From NCBI GenBank assembly GCA_035510795.1, contig DATKGL010000020.1, positions 1 to 55,766 on the forward strand: a stretch of 55,766 nucleotides of DNA, written 5' to 3'. The stretch's first letter is position 1. Every line of letters begins with the position of its first letter. Below the pieces are notes generated by a model, which saw nothing but the letters and a program-made list of their open reading frames with translations, had not been told where the DNA came from and searched no databases. The translations under genes were made by a program, and so were the position numbers. Shown here in pieces: positions 1-7,319 of this stretch. This stretch comes from DATKGL01 sp035510795. Lineage in GTDB: Bacteria; Patescibacteriota; Saccharimonadia; Saccharimonadales; UBA4665.

Positions 1-97
1 CTTAGAACGCCGGTATTCTAACTTTTTCTTCTATTCTTCTCTATTATTCTTTCTTTCCTTTCTCCTCTATTTATATATATTATATATAGAAGAGAAG

Positions 98-415
98 ATG
101 AGGATCGGTAGTATAAGTATGGTAAGTAAAAACAGTAATATAAAGTCAAAAGATAGAAAATTAAATCATGGTCAATTAGAAGTATTGCTAAAGCTGTATA
201 GGTATAGATTCGGTACAAGACAGTTAATAGCTAGTAGTTTAAGTAAGAGTAACTCTACGTCTATCTATTCAAGGTTACAGATATTACAAGTCAATGGTTA
301 TATTGCTAATAGGTTTGATAAGAGCTACAAACTAAGCGGTAAACCGGCAGCTTATTACTTACTGCCTAAAGGCCTGCGGGCCCTGAAGCAATATACCAAC
401 CGTGATGATGTGTAA
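98..415 (+). CDS. Replication-relaxation-like winged-helix protein (short)
   Basis: This 105-residue basic protein has the layout of the N-terminal winged helix of the replication-relaxation family, which is common on plasmids and integrated elements. About residues 22-45 form the first helices (HGQLEVLLKLYRYRFGTRQL), then comes a recognition-helix-like stretch, and 'GYIAN..KSYKLSGKPAAYYLLPKGLRAL' forms the wing. Full-length family members are usually over 200 residues, so this is only the DNA-binding part. An ATG at 119 is an alternative start; a purine-rich AGAAGAGAAG precedes the one chosen. The stop overlaps the ATG of the first mini-ORF at 408, suggesting co-translation. DNA binding is inferred. 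Confidence 0.55.
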   Translation: MRIGSISMVSKNSNIKSKDRKLNHGQLEVLLKLYRYRFGTRQLIASSLSKSNSTSIYSRLQILQVNGYIANRFDKSYKLSGKPAAYYLLPKGLRALKQYTNRDDV

Positions 416-570
416 AATAACGGTTTTTTTAATCACGCGAGAACGCCAACTACCTCTATCTTCTTTGATATGCCCTCATTAGACAAAAGAACTCGTGGTT
501 ATTTATCCGAATTCATAAAGAAGCTGCAAAATAAGGTATATGTTGACAATATGAAGGCATATAGCCTATA
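408..570 (+). other. Two-frame mini-ORF, copy 1
   Basis: First and most diverged of four related short coding-like units. A frame opens at ATG 408, overlapping the stop of the previous gene, and reads MCKITVFLITRERQLPL up to a TAG at 480-482. The conserved second half (about 443-570) lies in the -1 frame and reads through DMPSLDKRTRGYLSEFIKKL to TAA at 568-570. The second half matches the other copies (DKRTxGYxSxYI). The last codons overlap the vapB promoter. Function is unknown. Confidence 0.45.
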
Positions 571-572
571 AT
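543..572 (+). promoter_or_regulatory. vapBC promoter, leaderless
   Basis: A consensus -35 box TTGACA (543-548) and a consensus -10 box TATAAT (567-572) are separated by 18 bases. The vapB ATG begins at 579, 6 bases after the -10 box, so the predicted transcription start coincides with the start codon. Confidence 0.8.
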
Positions 573-578
573 GTAGGC

Positions 579-830
579 ATGAGTACTACACAATACACCA
601 TTAGATCGGTCCCTAACAAGCTTGACACTTTTTTACGACGTCAGGCACGTTTAAGGGGTAAAAGTTTGAACCAAACTGTTTTGGACTATATTGAACAAGC
701 AACAAAACTTGATATACAAGAAGATGATGATAATTTTGACTGGTTATTTGGCGCTAACACCATGGACGAAGAAACTCTAAAAGCTATTGCAGAACAGAAA
801 CAGATTGATAAGCTGAAGTCCCGTATATGA
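579..830 (+). CDS. vapB: VapB-type antitoxin (ribbon-helix-helix)
   Basis: An 83-residue antitoxin. Residues about 5-40 (YTIRSVPNKLDTFLRRQARL..KSLNQTVLDYI) match the FitA/VapB ribbon-helix-helix DNA-binding fold: one beta strand and two helices. The acidic C-terminal part (EDDDNFDWLFG) is the kind of segment that wraps the toxin active site. It overlaps vapC by 4 bases (ATGA), the usual arrangement of a type II module. Family members bind their own promoter; the strong promoter directly upstream fits autoregulation, although no obvious operator palindrome is visible. Confidence 0.85.
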   Translation: MSTTQYTIRSVPNKLDTFLRRQARLRGKSLNQTVLDYIEQATKLDIQEDDDNFDWLFGANTMDEETLKAIAEQKQIDKLKSRI

Positions 831-1225
831 AGTACATGCTTGACACTACTGCCTATAGCGAACTTTTAAGAGGTCACAAGAAAGTTGGGGAAGTAGTAAG
901 AAATGCGGATGAGCTTTATGTGCCTAATGTTGTTATTGCTGAGTTAGAATACGGATTTAGACTAGGAAACAAACAACCAGAAAATGAAAAACTACTTACT
1001 CGGTTCGTGAGTAACAAAAAAGTCCATGTTCTCTTGCCCGATAATGCAACGACTAGTTACTTTGTAAATATCGCCGTTTTTGCCCATAAAACGGGGGTAC
1101 AGTTATCTTCACACGATATATGGATTGCTGCACTCGCTGAACAATGGGGCGTAATTCTTGTATCGTTTGATAAAGACTTTGAGCACTTGTCCTATGAGGA
1201 TTTACAACTCTGGGTAAATAATTAA
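827..1225 (+). CDS. vapC: VapC-type toxin, PIN-domain ribonuclease
   Basis: A 132-residue PIN-domain protein. The acidic residues that bind the catalytic metals are all present: D6 in MLDTTAYSE, E39 in IAELEYG, D97 in SHDIWIAALA and D115/D117 in SFDKDF. The length is normal for VapC. Known relatives cleave tRNA or rRNA; the target here cannot be read from the sequence. Translation is coupled to vapB through an ATGA overlap, and a two-frame mini-ORF begins 2 bases after its stop. Confidence 0.9.
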   Translation: MKYMLDTTAYSELLRGHKKVGEVVRNADELYVPNVVIAELEYGFRLGNKQPENEKLLTRFVSNKKVHVLLPDNATTSYFVNIAVFAHKTGVQLSSHDIWIAALAEQWGVILVSFDKDFEHLSYEDLQLWVNN

Positions 1226-1227
1226 CC

Positions 1228-1358
1228 ATGAGTAAAATAAATTACGGTATAGTTACGAAATAAACCAACCTTTTGAGATAAAAATACAGTTGCCAGAACC
1301 ATATGATAAAAGAACTCAAGATTACTTATCTAGTTATATAACAACTCTTACCAAATAA
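1228..1358 (+). other. Two-frame mini-ORF, copy 2
   Basis: Starts 2 bases after the vapC stop. Frame A reads MSKINYGIVTK and then TAA (1228-1263). The -1 frame continues from the AAA codon as INQPFEIKIQL..PYDKRTQDYLSSYI to TAA at 1356-1358. The stretch GTTACGAAATAAACCAACC is identical in copy 4. The total length of 131 bases equals that of copy 3. No known family recognised. Confidence 0.5.
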
Positions 1359-1377
1359 GTTAGCACGAGTTAACTGT

Positions 1378-1623
1378 TTAGAAATCTCTGTAGGTCTTCT
1401 CACTACGCCGCTCTATAGCCAATACTTTAATTTCGTCTTCCCGTTGCTGAAAAATAATTCTTATCTTACCCTTTCTCGCGCGAAATATATCACTATACCC
1501 CTTCAGTTTTACCAAGTTGAGACCCGATAACTCACCTTCCTCAATTTTGTGCAGCAAAGACTCGACAACCAGCAATTCTTTTTTACCAAACTTAGCTAAA
1601 TTCTTTTCGATTTTGTCTGTCAT
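1378..1623 (-). CDS. RelE/ParE-superfamily toxin
   Basis: An 81-residue protein with the RelE/ParE fold signature: an N-terminal helical hairpin (KNLAKFGKKELLVVESLLHKI) and then beta strands with 'LKGYSDIFRARKGKIRIIFQQ' and 'VLAIERRSEKTYRDF'. The conserved arginines (RARKGKIRII) and the C-terminal R-x-x-x-x-Y/F element are typical of ribosome-dependent mRNA interferases of the RelE type. It lies 13 bases downstream of its antitoxin and converges on mini-ORF copy 2. Distinguishing RelE from ParE activity is not possible here. Confidence 0.8.
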   Translation of the reverse strand: MTDKIEKNLAKFGKKELLVVESLLHKIEEGELSGLNLVKLKGYSDIFRARKGKIRIIFQQREDEIKVLAIERRSEKTYRDF

Positions 1624-1636
1624 AAGACTAATCTTA

Positions 1637-1882
1637 TTATTGTTTTATGGCTTGTATACGACTTAACAGCTCATTAATGTTTATGCCGCCCTTTTTAATC
1701 TGCGTGAAGTCTACGACAGTTTCCCAGACCTCGTCTTCTCCTATTGGCATAATTTGAAAAATTGGCTTGGAGCGTTTTACTACCATAAAACTTCGTCCTT
1801 CGGATATAGCCTCTATATACTTGGGAAACTGCTCGCGTAATTCCTTGAGGCTTACTAAATTGGTTGGGTTAGTTGTATTCAT
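1637..1882 (-). CDS. Phd/YefM-type antitoxin
   Basis: An 81-residue protein starting MNTTNPTNLVSLKELREQFPKYIEAISEGRSFMVVKRSKPIF. This is the Phd/YefM DNA-binding layout (V-S-x-x-E-x-R, then a beta hairpin with 'FMVVKRSKPIFQIMP'). The C-terminal residues 50-81 would be the toxin-neutralising part. It is the first gene of the antitoxin-toxin pair, and a perfect palindrome in its promoter gives a likely autoregulatory site. Confidence 0.8.
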   Translation of the reverse strand: MNTTNPTNLVSLKELREQFPKYIEAISEGRSFMVVKRSKPIFQIMPIGEDEVWETVVDFTQIKKGGININELLSRIQAIKQ

Positions 1883-1888
1883 ATTGTT

Positions 1889-1917
1889 AGTTTAACTAAA
1901 GTTAAACTTTAAGTCAA
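1889..1917 (-). promoter_or_regulatory. Promoter and operator of the Phd/RelE-type module
   Basis: Read on the minus strand: TTGACT (1912-1917), a 17-base spacer, TAAACT (1889-1894), then 6 bases to the antitoxin ATG. A perfect inverted repeat AGTTTAAC-TAAA-GTTAAACT (1889-1908) covers the -10 box and most of the spacer, so a bound antitoxin dimer would block polymerase. The predicted mRNA is leaderless. Confidence 0.75.
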
Positions 1918-1962
1918 GTAGAATTTATTTAATTTGGAACATTTCCCTGTTAGAATAAAGTC

Positions 1963-2093
1963 ATGTCGTCCTCAATTTCATGCGGCATAGTAAGGAAATA
2001 GACCTACCTTATATGCTCACGCTGGTTATGCCGACTGCCGACCGAGACAAACAAGGCTATTCTGATTCTTATAACACCAGGATACGAAAGTAG
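1963..2093 (+). other. Two-frame mini-ORF, copy 3
   Basis: Frame A reads MSSSISCGIVRK and then TAG (1963-2001). The -1 frame continues IDLPYMLTLVMPTADRDKQG and ends at TAG 2091-2093. A -10-like TAGAAT (1951-1956) stands exactly 6 bases before the ATG, the spacing seen before other genes in this window, so this copy may have its own leaderless promoter. The frame A peptide resembles the YchF N-terminus (MASSISCGIVG). The rest of the 467-base gap (1883-2349) shows only the weak hairpin listed next. Confidence 0.45.
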
Positions 2094-2114
2094 CTCGAGT
2101 TGGACCTTTTATAA

Positions 2115-2142
2115 GCACTTTTGGGCAATGCCCGTGTTTTTT
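2115..2142 (+). terminator. Weak possible terminator
   Basis: GGGC-AAT-GCCC (2123-2133) is followed by GTGTTTTTT. The stem is only four pairs, possibly extended by CAC/GTG around a T bulge. It would terminate transcription from mini-ORF copy 3. Confidence 0.3.
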
Positions 2143-2349
2143 ATCGTGTATTTTCAGGAATGGCGGCCGTCACTAATTTTTCAATTATTTAACAACCCGT
2201 TTAATTAAAAGTAATCTTTACTTCATGCAATACCCGCGCTATTCATACTTATCATAAAACTAATAAGAACATGCTTTAGCAGGATAGTGGCACTCTATTT
2301 GAAAATTATCGAATAGGGTAGTATCGTATGTTCGTAATTTAAAACAAAC

Positions 2350-3321
2350 ATGCAGCCTACTAATTTTCCCTCACCGATGAACGATGAGCAGGCTCAGCGC
2401 ACGAGTCCGGTTCCGTTCACGCCGACTACCGATATCGAGCCAGCTCGGGTGAATACACATGTCACATTCGACCCTGGAAAAATTTATCCTCCGGAGCCGG
2501 CAGCTTATTCAGTACCAGCTGAAATTGAACCAGAAAAGCCTAAAACTAAGCGACTAGCCCGTTTGGGACGGCTGAGCAAGAAGGCTGTATATTTGCTTCT
2601 CGTCGGAGTTGTGGTGGTAACGTTTTTCACCAAAAACAATTATCGCGGCATTACGGCTATCAGCCAGGCGGCCATTCAGGCTCCTCAACAGACAGCAACT
2701 ACGGCTGTACCATTTACGTATAATTTCCAGGGCGTAAGCTATGCGGTGACACCCCTATTCAACTATCAGCTCTACGGCATGGTAGTCAGCCGCCACGATT
2801 ATATCTCCGATGATTCCAGCCTGGCCGATAACCAACTATTCCCAACCGATCTTTGCATGATCTGGGGGCAAAATTTGACGAGTGGTGTGTACAGGGAGAG
2901 TAGCACTACCTTCACGCAATTCGATCGTTTTTGTAATTGGCAGTGGCAAGGCGACACCCAAGTAATCAATGAAGATGCGTCCAATAATCATTTGATGTTT
3001 ACGAGTGGTGCAGTCAAGCGCCAGCTGCAAGGCATTGGCTCGGGTGACCAAATCAAAATCACCGGTCAATTAGTAGATGTCGAAACTATAACACCCAATG
3101 TGCCGCCCAAAAAATTCGTAAGTCGCCACAGCAGCACGACACGGACTGATTCGGGTGACGGCGCCTGTGAAGACATCCTTGTCAGCAGCATTGTTGTATT
3201 GCAGAAGAATAGCAATTTAGCAAAGACGCTATATCGTTTTTGTTTGCCGACCCTTGGTTTGCTGATCGTGCTCAATGTGGTCTTTTGGTGGCTCAAGGCC
3301 AATCGATCAAAGAAGCCCTAG
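2350..3321 (+). CDS. Hypothetical two-TM membrane protein
   Basis: A 323-residue protein with no family I can name with confidence. Residues 1-75 are hydrophilic, rich in proline and glutamate. A membrane segment follows at about 78-97 (AVYLLLVGVVVVTFF), then a domain of about 190 residues with 'FNYQLYGMVVSRHDY' and 'DLCMIWGQNLTSGVYRES', and a second membrane segment near the C-terminus (LPTLGLLIVLNVVFWW) with a basic end. The middle domain is probably outside the cytoplasm. It has four cysteines in the region between and near the segments. It stands alone between mini-ORF copies 3 and 4. Confidence 0.6.
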   Translation: MQPTNFPSPMNDEQAQRTSPVPFTPTTDIEPARVNTHVTFDPGKIYPPEPAAYSVPAEIEPEKPKTKRLARLGRLSKKAVYLLLVGVVVVTFFTKNNYRGITAISQAAIQAPQQTATTAVPFTYNFQGVSYAVTPLFNYQLYGMVVSRHDYISDDSSLADNQLFPTDLCMIWGQNLTSGVYRESSTTFTQFDRFCNWQWQGDTQVINEDASNNHLMFTSGAVKRQLQGIGSGDQIKITGQLVDVETITPNVPPKKFVSRHSSTTRTDSGDGACEDILVSSIVVLQKNSNLAKTLYRFCLPTLGLLIVLNVVFWWLKANRSKKP

Positions 3322-3829
3322 ATAACGAGTCTTCGGGTATATCTGGTTGCTAGTCACAACTTTTTCGACTTTTGCGGCGTACTTTATAAAGTGTCCGATG
3401 CAACCCTTAGCCCCACGAATGACGATGCAGGTCCGATTGTTTACCTATGAGCCATCGTTGCATCATGCCCTTACCTGCTCTTTCTACCCAAAACATAAAC
3501 AATAACTATCAATCACCCGGCGCAATCAGTCAGTTTGCATATGCCGATGTAGTCGGTCTATAGTACAGTAATTAATTAGTCTAATGACGAGGAACTAAGC
3601 ATAAGTATTTCTTGCGGCATTGTTACGAAATAAACCAACCTTTTGAAATAACCTTTTCGCTAACCAAGCCAGATGATAAACGCACGAATGGCTATTCACC
3701 TAAGTATATAAAACGGCTGCGGGGATCTTTGCAAATCTAGAATCTGCATAGATATGAGCTGAGGTTGATCGTCCAAATATTCATTTAAACCAATGACGAG
3801 CGCATGTGTATTTTGTTTTCCGATAACAT
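3322..3829. other. Gene-free stretch with mini-ORF copy 4
   Basis: About 500 bases between the hypothetical membrane protein and the end of the UbiA gene. Apart from mini-ORF copy 4 (3601-3740) I see no ORF, RNA gene or convincing terminator. Confidence 0.5.
3601..3740 (+). other. Two-frame mini-ORF, copy 4 (start codon changed)
   Basis: Frame A reads (I)SISCGIVTK and then TAA at 3631-3633. The -1 frame continues INQPFEITFSL..PDDKRTNGY and ends at TAG 3738-3740. The expected ATG is ATA (3601), preceded by GAGGA at Shine-Dalgarno distance, so this copy may be untranslated or decaying. It shares GTTACGAAATAAACCAACC with copy 2. Confidence 0.45.
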
Positions 3830-4831
3830 TTATATTCTGTCTCTGAGATCTTTGACCAATGAACCATCGCGCCACAAAGTAATAGCTGATACCGATACGA
3901 ATGCTCCAATAGCTACAATAGTTAGATTTTTTTGAGCTGTAGAGTAATGAAACGCCTGTAGGGTTAGAGCCGCTAATAAGGCTAATGCTATAGAATTACC
4001 CATTCTACCAACAAAGATTACTTCTAATAGTTTTTGAGTATACTTTTTTTCATAAGCCAACAGGTACAGCCCGAACATTATAACTATCACGATAGGCTGA
4101 ACAAGAATTATAAGAATCGGGAACGTCTTAAATAGTGACCAACTAATGATCAAATCACCGAGTAACCATGCTATCACTGCAACAAAACAGGTTTTTTTGG
4201 GGCCATGCCTCACTAAGAAATTAAGTTTACCGAACTTTTTGTCGCCTTCGTAGTCGCGGAAATCCTTAAGCAGTATCCTGCCTATAAAACTTACATACAC
4301 TGCTAATAATATGTACCGGCTCATGGCGTCTAACGTTTGGGTTTGTAGAAAAGCTCCCACCAGAAACGGTAAGACAACATAACTTAGCGGCAGCCATAGG
4401 GAAGCAAAAATACCACGATGGGATATTTGGATAGGCGGTAAGGAATAGAAAATACTTATTATTGCCCCGCACAAAACAAATATTATATAAATCGGGCTTA
4501 TTAATACGGCCATAACCATCGAAACAGTTAAAGCGATAATCCCCAAGTTCCTAAGTTGCCGGCTCGTAACATTGGTTGTCATAAGCGGGCGCGTTTCGTC
4601 ATGAGCCAAGTTAACTTTATCGATTTTTTCGTCAGCTACATCGTTAAAACATGTCGCACTCATATACAGCGCGCCTAGCATTATGGCCGCTAGAATAAAT
4701 TGGATAGATAAAGATCTCGTAGGTTTAACGGCTTCATAGCCAATTGCTTCAAATGTGATCATTAAGATCACGGTACGAATGCGTAACATTCGGTACGCAA
4801 TGTCGGCCCAATAGCTTACTTTATTTAGCAT
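3830..4831 (-). CDS. UbiA-family prenyltransferase
   Basis: A 333-residue polytopic membrane protein with about eight or nine membrane helices. It carries both aspartate-rich motifs of the UbiA superfamily: NDVADEKID near residue 63 and DFRDYEGDKKFG near residue 190, which bind Mg-diphosphate of a prenyl donor. The superfamily transfers polyprenyl groups to aromatic or lipid acceptors; the acceptor here cannot be assigned. It is the last gene of a three-gene operon with two membrane proteins (7-base overlap with the previous one). The divergent operon codes for lipid-alcohol-type kinases. Confidence 0.85.
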   Translation of the reverse strand: MLNKVSYWADIAYRMLRIRTVILMITFEAIGYEAVKPTRSLSIQFILAAIMLGALYMSATCFNDVADEKIDKVNLAHDETRPLMTTNVTSRQLRNLGIIALTVSMVMAVLISPIYIIFVLCGAIISIFYSLPPIQISHRGIFASLWLPLSYVVLPFLVGAFLQTQTLDAMSRYILLAVYVSFIGRILLKDFRDYEGDKKFGKLNFLVRHGPKKTCFVAVIAWLLGDLIISWSLFKTFPILIILVQPIVIVIMFGLYLLAYEKKYTQKLLEVIFVGRMGNSIALALLAALTLQAFHYSTAQKNLTIVAIGAFVSVSAITLWRDGSLVKDLRDRI

Positions 4832-5247
4832 CCTTTTGAGTTACCGCTACACCCTAAAGTTGGGGGAAAAAGAGTAAATAGTAAGATTATGCCCACAATC
4901 AATAGGCCAAAAGCTATAGTGATACCCGCAACAATTCCGCCAATCATTTTAAAGGCGACGCGGCCGGTTGAAGGCGCCGACTTAACGCTACTAGCATCAT
5001 AGACAACATATGAACCATCGGTATTATAGGATTTTACAACTTTAGCATTAGCGTCTCCCTTTCGTTTGGTCGACCTTGACGATAAGAATAGAGTGATCAA
5101 GTAAGCAATAGCGACAAAAGGAGCAATACCGATAAAAATACTAGCTACCAAAAAACCAGCCCAAAGCCAGTTTGTAGACTTATAGTTACGAACCATATAT
5201 ATCAGTGCGATTGGCACCAATAAATAACCGAGAACTAAAAGTCCCAT
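4825..5247 (-). CDS. Hypothetical membrane protein
   Basis: A 140-residue protein not assigned to a family. Three or four hydrophobic segments are visible: residues 2-18, about 29-55 and about 102-130 (GGIVAGITIAFGLLIVGIILLF). Between them is a basic and polar loop (SSRSTKRKGDANAKVV) and a short 'YNTDGSYVVYDASSVK' section that looks like a beta hairpin. The C-terminus has two cysteines (TLGCSGNSKGC). It overlaps the neighbours on both sides by 1-7 bases, so it is translated with UbiA and may act with it. Confidence 0.6.
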   Translation of the reverse strand: MGLLVLGYLLVPIALIYMVRNYKSTNWLWAGFLVASIFIGIAPFVAIAYLITLFLSSRSTKRKGDANAKVVKSYNTDGSYVVYDASSVKSAPSTGRVAFKMIGGIVAGITIAFGLLIVGIILLFTLFPPTLGCSGNSKGC

Positions 5248-6008
5248 TAATAACTCCTATAGACAAAAATGGCCCATGTTAAGTGATAAATAAGCATCAA
5301 AGCTACTCCGCTCACAAAAAAGTATTTTAAATCCACCCACCTACGTACCTGTGCATATGCTTCAACAGCGGCAAAAATCATAATAAAAAGCAGCGCCGAC
5401 AATAAAGCAGTATTGGCCTGAAAGACGCCGCTCAGGTACGAGGCTGCAGTAGTGTTAGAAAATAGCGGTAAGCGAAAAATTAATAGCCTGGCGATGGTTG
5501 CGAACACGAATAAACCTATTGCCAACAAAATCTTCCCCTCTGCAGAGACAATAAGCGCCTTGTGTAGTGATTTATTAAGTATTTTACCGTCAAAAAATAG
5601 GTATAAGACTCCAAATGCCAAAATATAAAGCAAACTAATGAGAAAAGCCGTGTACAACAAAGCATTAAACGTTTTTGCCGATTGGCTGGAAAACTCGTTA
5701 ACCGAAATGATAAATTTAACGAATAGCAAGAAAAAGTTATACGTAACTGCGGCGATAAGCCAGCGTGTTGAAAAGTAGAATTTAGTTCGGAGATAGGCTA
5801 AATAAATAACAGTTAGTGCGGTGACTAGGGCTAAGGCTATGATTTCGTGAAAACGAACAGGCGTAAGTTGTGTAAATACCGTACTAGTCGAGACCGATAT
5901 CTTCGGTACGATATATGCCACCAATGAATCGAGTACCAGCAAACCAGCTAAAGGCAATAGAGTTACAGTCCAAGCTGAGTTGATTGGTTGTTCGGGTTTT
6001 TTAGGCAT
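5247..6008 (-). CDS. Hypothetical polytopic membrane protein
   Basis: A 253-residue protein, first gene of the operon that ends with the UbiA prenyltransferase. After a short hydrophilic start (MPKKPEQPINSAW) it has about seven membrane helices, at roughly residues 15-35, 52-72, 83-105, 118-140, 158-178, 196-218 and 229-249. I recognise no catalytic motif. Its position suggests a membrane role linked to prenyl lipid metabolism, which is inference only. Confidence 0.6.
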   Translation of the reverse strand: MPKKPEQPINSAWTVTLLPLAGLLVLDSLVAYIVPKISVSTSTVFTQLTPVRFHEIIALALVTALTVIYLAYLRTKFYFSTRWLIAAVTYNFFLLFVKFIISVNEFSSQSAKTFNALLYTAFLISLLYILAFGVLYLFFDGKILNKSLHKALIVSAEGKILLAIGLFVFATIARLLIFRLPLFSNTTAASYLSGVFQANTALLSALLFIMIFAAVEAYAQVRRWVDLKYFFVSGVALMLIYHLTWAIFVYRSY

Positions 6009-6041
6009 TATGTATTCGGTTAGTTAGATTTATAGGTATTG

Positions 6042-6047
6042 TATTAT
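6042..6047 (+). promoter_or_regulatory. -10 box for the P-loop kinase operon
   Basis: TATTAT lies 7 bases before the ATG at 6055, predicting a leaderless mRNA. No convincing -35 box is seen. Confidence 0.45.
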
Positions 6048-6054
6048 TAAGCTT

Positions 6055-6630
6055 ATGCCTATTACAAGAAAGAATTCCCCTATTTTAGTTATTATTGGGC
6101 CATCAGGAGCCGGTAAATCTACTGTTGTTAAGCGCTTGGCTAGCAAAGGTCTAATATTGGTTAACCCGACTTGGACTACTCGACCGCCTCGACCTAGAGA
6201 AATCGAGGAGTCTGTTGAGCATCGCTTTATCTCGAAGGTTGAGTTCAGCAAACTCGAAAAACAAGGATTTTTCTTGGAGTGCGTAGATATGTTTGGCCTA
6301 CCATATCGTTACGGTCTGCCGAAAGTTGTTCCATCGACACTCAGGCAGGTATCTGTAGTGATGCTTAGATCCGTGCTTATACCGCGATTTAATAAGTACT
6401 ACCCAAACCATGTGATATATCAAATAGAAGACGAACTATCGCAAGTCAGGCTGCGGCTTTTAGACAGACAACAAAAAGGCGAGAAGCTGGGAACGCGTCT
6501 TGAGGATTACCAGACCGAGGTAGCTGCAGGTCGTAAATATGCCAATCGGATTTTTATTAATAGCAAAAGTATTGACTTGCTTGCTTCACAAGTAGAGCAA
6601 GCTATTGGGCAAGATCTCACTAAGCCATGA
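6055..6630 (+). CDS. Guanylate-kinase-like P-loop kinase
   Basis: A 191-residue protein of the guanylate kinase fold. The Walker A motif GPSGAGKST is at residues 14-22, and 'WTTRPPRPRE' corresponds to the GMP-binding TTRPPRxGE loop. Some acceptor-site positions differ from true GMP kinase: the glycine before the loop glutamate is arginine, the next conserved tyrosine is histidine (SVEHRF), and the VILD-type strand that contacts GMP is replaced (VVMLRSVL). The acceptor may therefore not be GMP. It overlaps the lipid-kinase-like gene by 4 bases (ATGA), which ties the two functions together. Confidence 0.75.
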   Translation: MPITRKNSPILVIIGPSGAGKSTVVKRLASKGLILVNPTWTTRPPRPREIEESVEHRFISKVEFSKLEKQGFFLECVDMFGLPYRYGLPKVVPSTLRQVSVVMLRSVLIPRFNKYYPNHVIYQIEDELSQVRLRLLDRQQKGEKLGTRLEDYQTEVAAGRKYANRIFINSKSIDLLASQVEQAIGQDLTKP

Positions 6631-7277
6631 AGGTTCTCATCGCTGCCGTATTATATTGTCTGTTCTTCGTTTCTGTCGAAGTTATCACTAGAAAAACTAA
6701 GGTCAGTAAAGAAATATCACGCAAAACTATACACGTAATTGCTGGTATTAGTGCCGCACTTCTACCTTTGGTGTTATCATTTCACGAAATCTTATACCTT
6801 AGTAGCTTATTTCTCCTATTAATGCTGCTGTCAAAGAAAATTAATCTATTTAGCTCCATCCATGAAGTTAAAAGGCAGACTTATGGTGAAGTCTACTTCC
6901 CTCTTGCCGTCTTCATTATGGCCGCGGTTTTTCCGCATCAAGTGTTTTACATGTATGGACTGCTAATAATGGCCGTCAGTGATGGTTCCGCCAGTATAAT
7001 TGGTCAAAAATATGGTCGAAAAAAATACAAACTGGGGCTATCAGAGAAATCATACATCGGCAGTCTGACATTTCTAGTATCAACGGTCGCTATCGGCATA
7101 ATTAGTTTTATTGCAATTGGTGCCGGCATCGCTCAAGCTATCTATTTCAGTTTTCTGATAGCAATTATTTTAACTTTGACAGAGGGTCTTCTGTCGTATG
7201 GCCTTGATAATCTTGTCGTATCACCAGTCGCCGGATTATTGATGTGGTGCGTAATAAGGATCGTTGGACTTAACTAG
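6627..7277 (+). CDS. Phytol/dolichol-kinase-like CTP-dependent membrane kinase
   Basis: A 216-residue protein with six or seven membrane helices. The signature SDGSASIIGQKYGRKKYKLG followed by 'EKSYIGS' matches the family of dolichol kinase, phytol kinase VTE5 and CTP-dependent diacylglycerol kinase (S-D-x-x-A-x-x-x-G-x-x-x-G, then K-S/T-x-x-G-S). An N-terminal 'RKTIHVIAG' is also characteristic. Such enzymes phosphorylate a long-chain alcohol at the membrane. Together with the upstream P-loop kinase and the divergent UbiA, polyprenol activation is a reasonable guess. Confidence 0.8.
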   Translation: MKVLIAAVLYCLFFVSVEVITRKTKVSKEISRKTIHVIAGISAALLPLVLSFHEILYLSSLFLLLMLLSKKINLFSSIHEVKRQTYGEVYFPLAVFIMAAVFPHQVFYMYGLLIMAVSDGSASIIGQKYGRKKYKLGLSEKSYIGSLTFLVSTVAIGIISFIAIGAGIAQAIYFSFLIAIILTLTEGLLSYGLDNLVVSPVAGLLMWCVIRIVGLN

Positions 7278-7307
7278 ATCGAGATCCTCTAAACATAATA
7301 TAACTGC

Positions 7308-7313
7308 TATAAT
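7308..7313 (+). promoter_or_regulatory. -10 box of ychF, leaderless
   Basis: TATAAT is followed by 6 bases and then the ychF ATG at 7320. The spacing equals that in front of vapB. No strong -35 box. Confidence 0.6.
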
Positions 7314-7319
7314 TAACAG

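Noticed and set aside
18..218. 66-codon minus-strand frame at the left end
   Set aside because: Made of low-complexity Y/L/I codons from a pyrimidine-rich stretch and overlaps the winged-helix gene on the other strand.
1963..2001. Simple ychF pseudogene fragment
   Set aside because: Similarity stops after ten codons, before the P-loop, and the following sequence belongs to the mini-ORF family.
408..3740. Integron attC sites between toxin-antitoxin cassettes
   Set aside because: The mini-ORF units are conserved at the protein level and are not imperfect inverted repeats with attC-type core sites; no integron integrase is seen.
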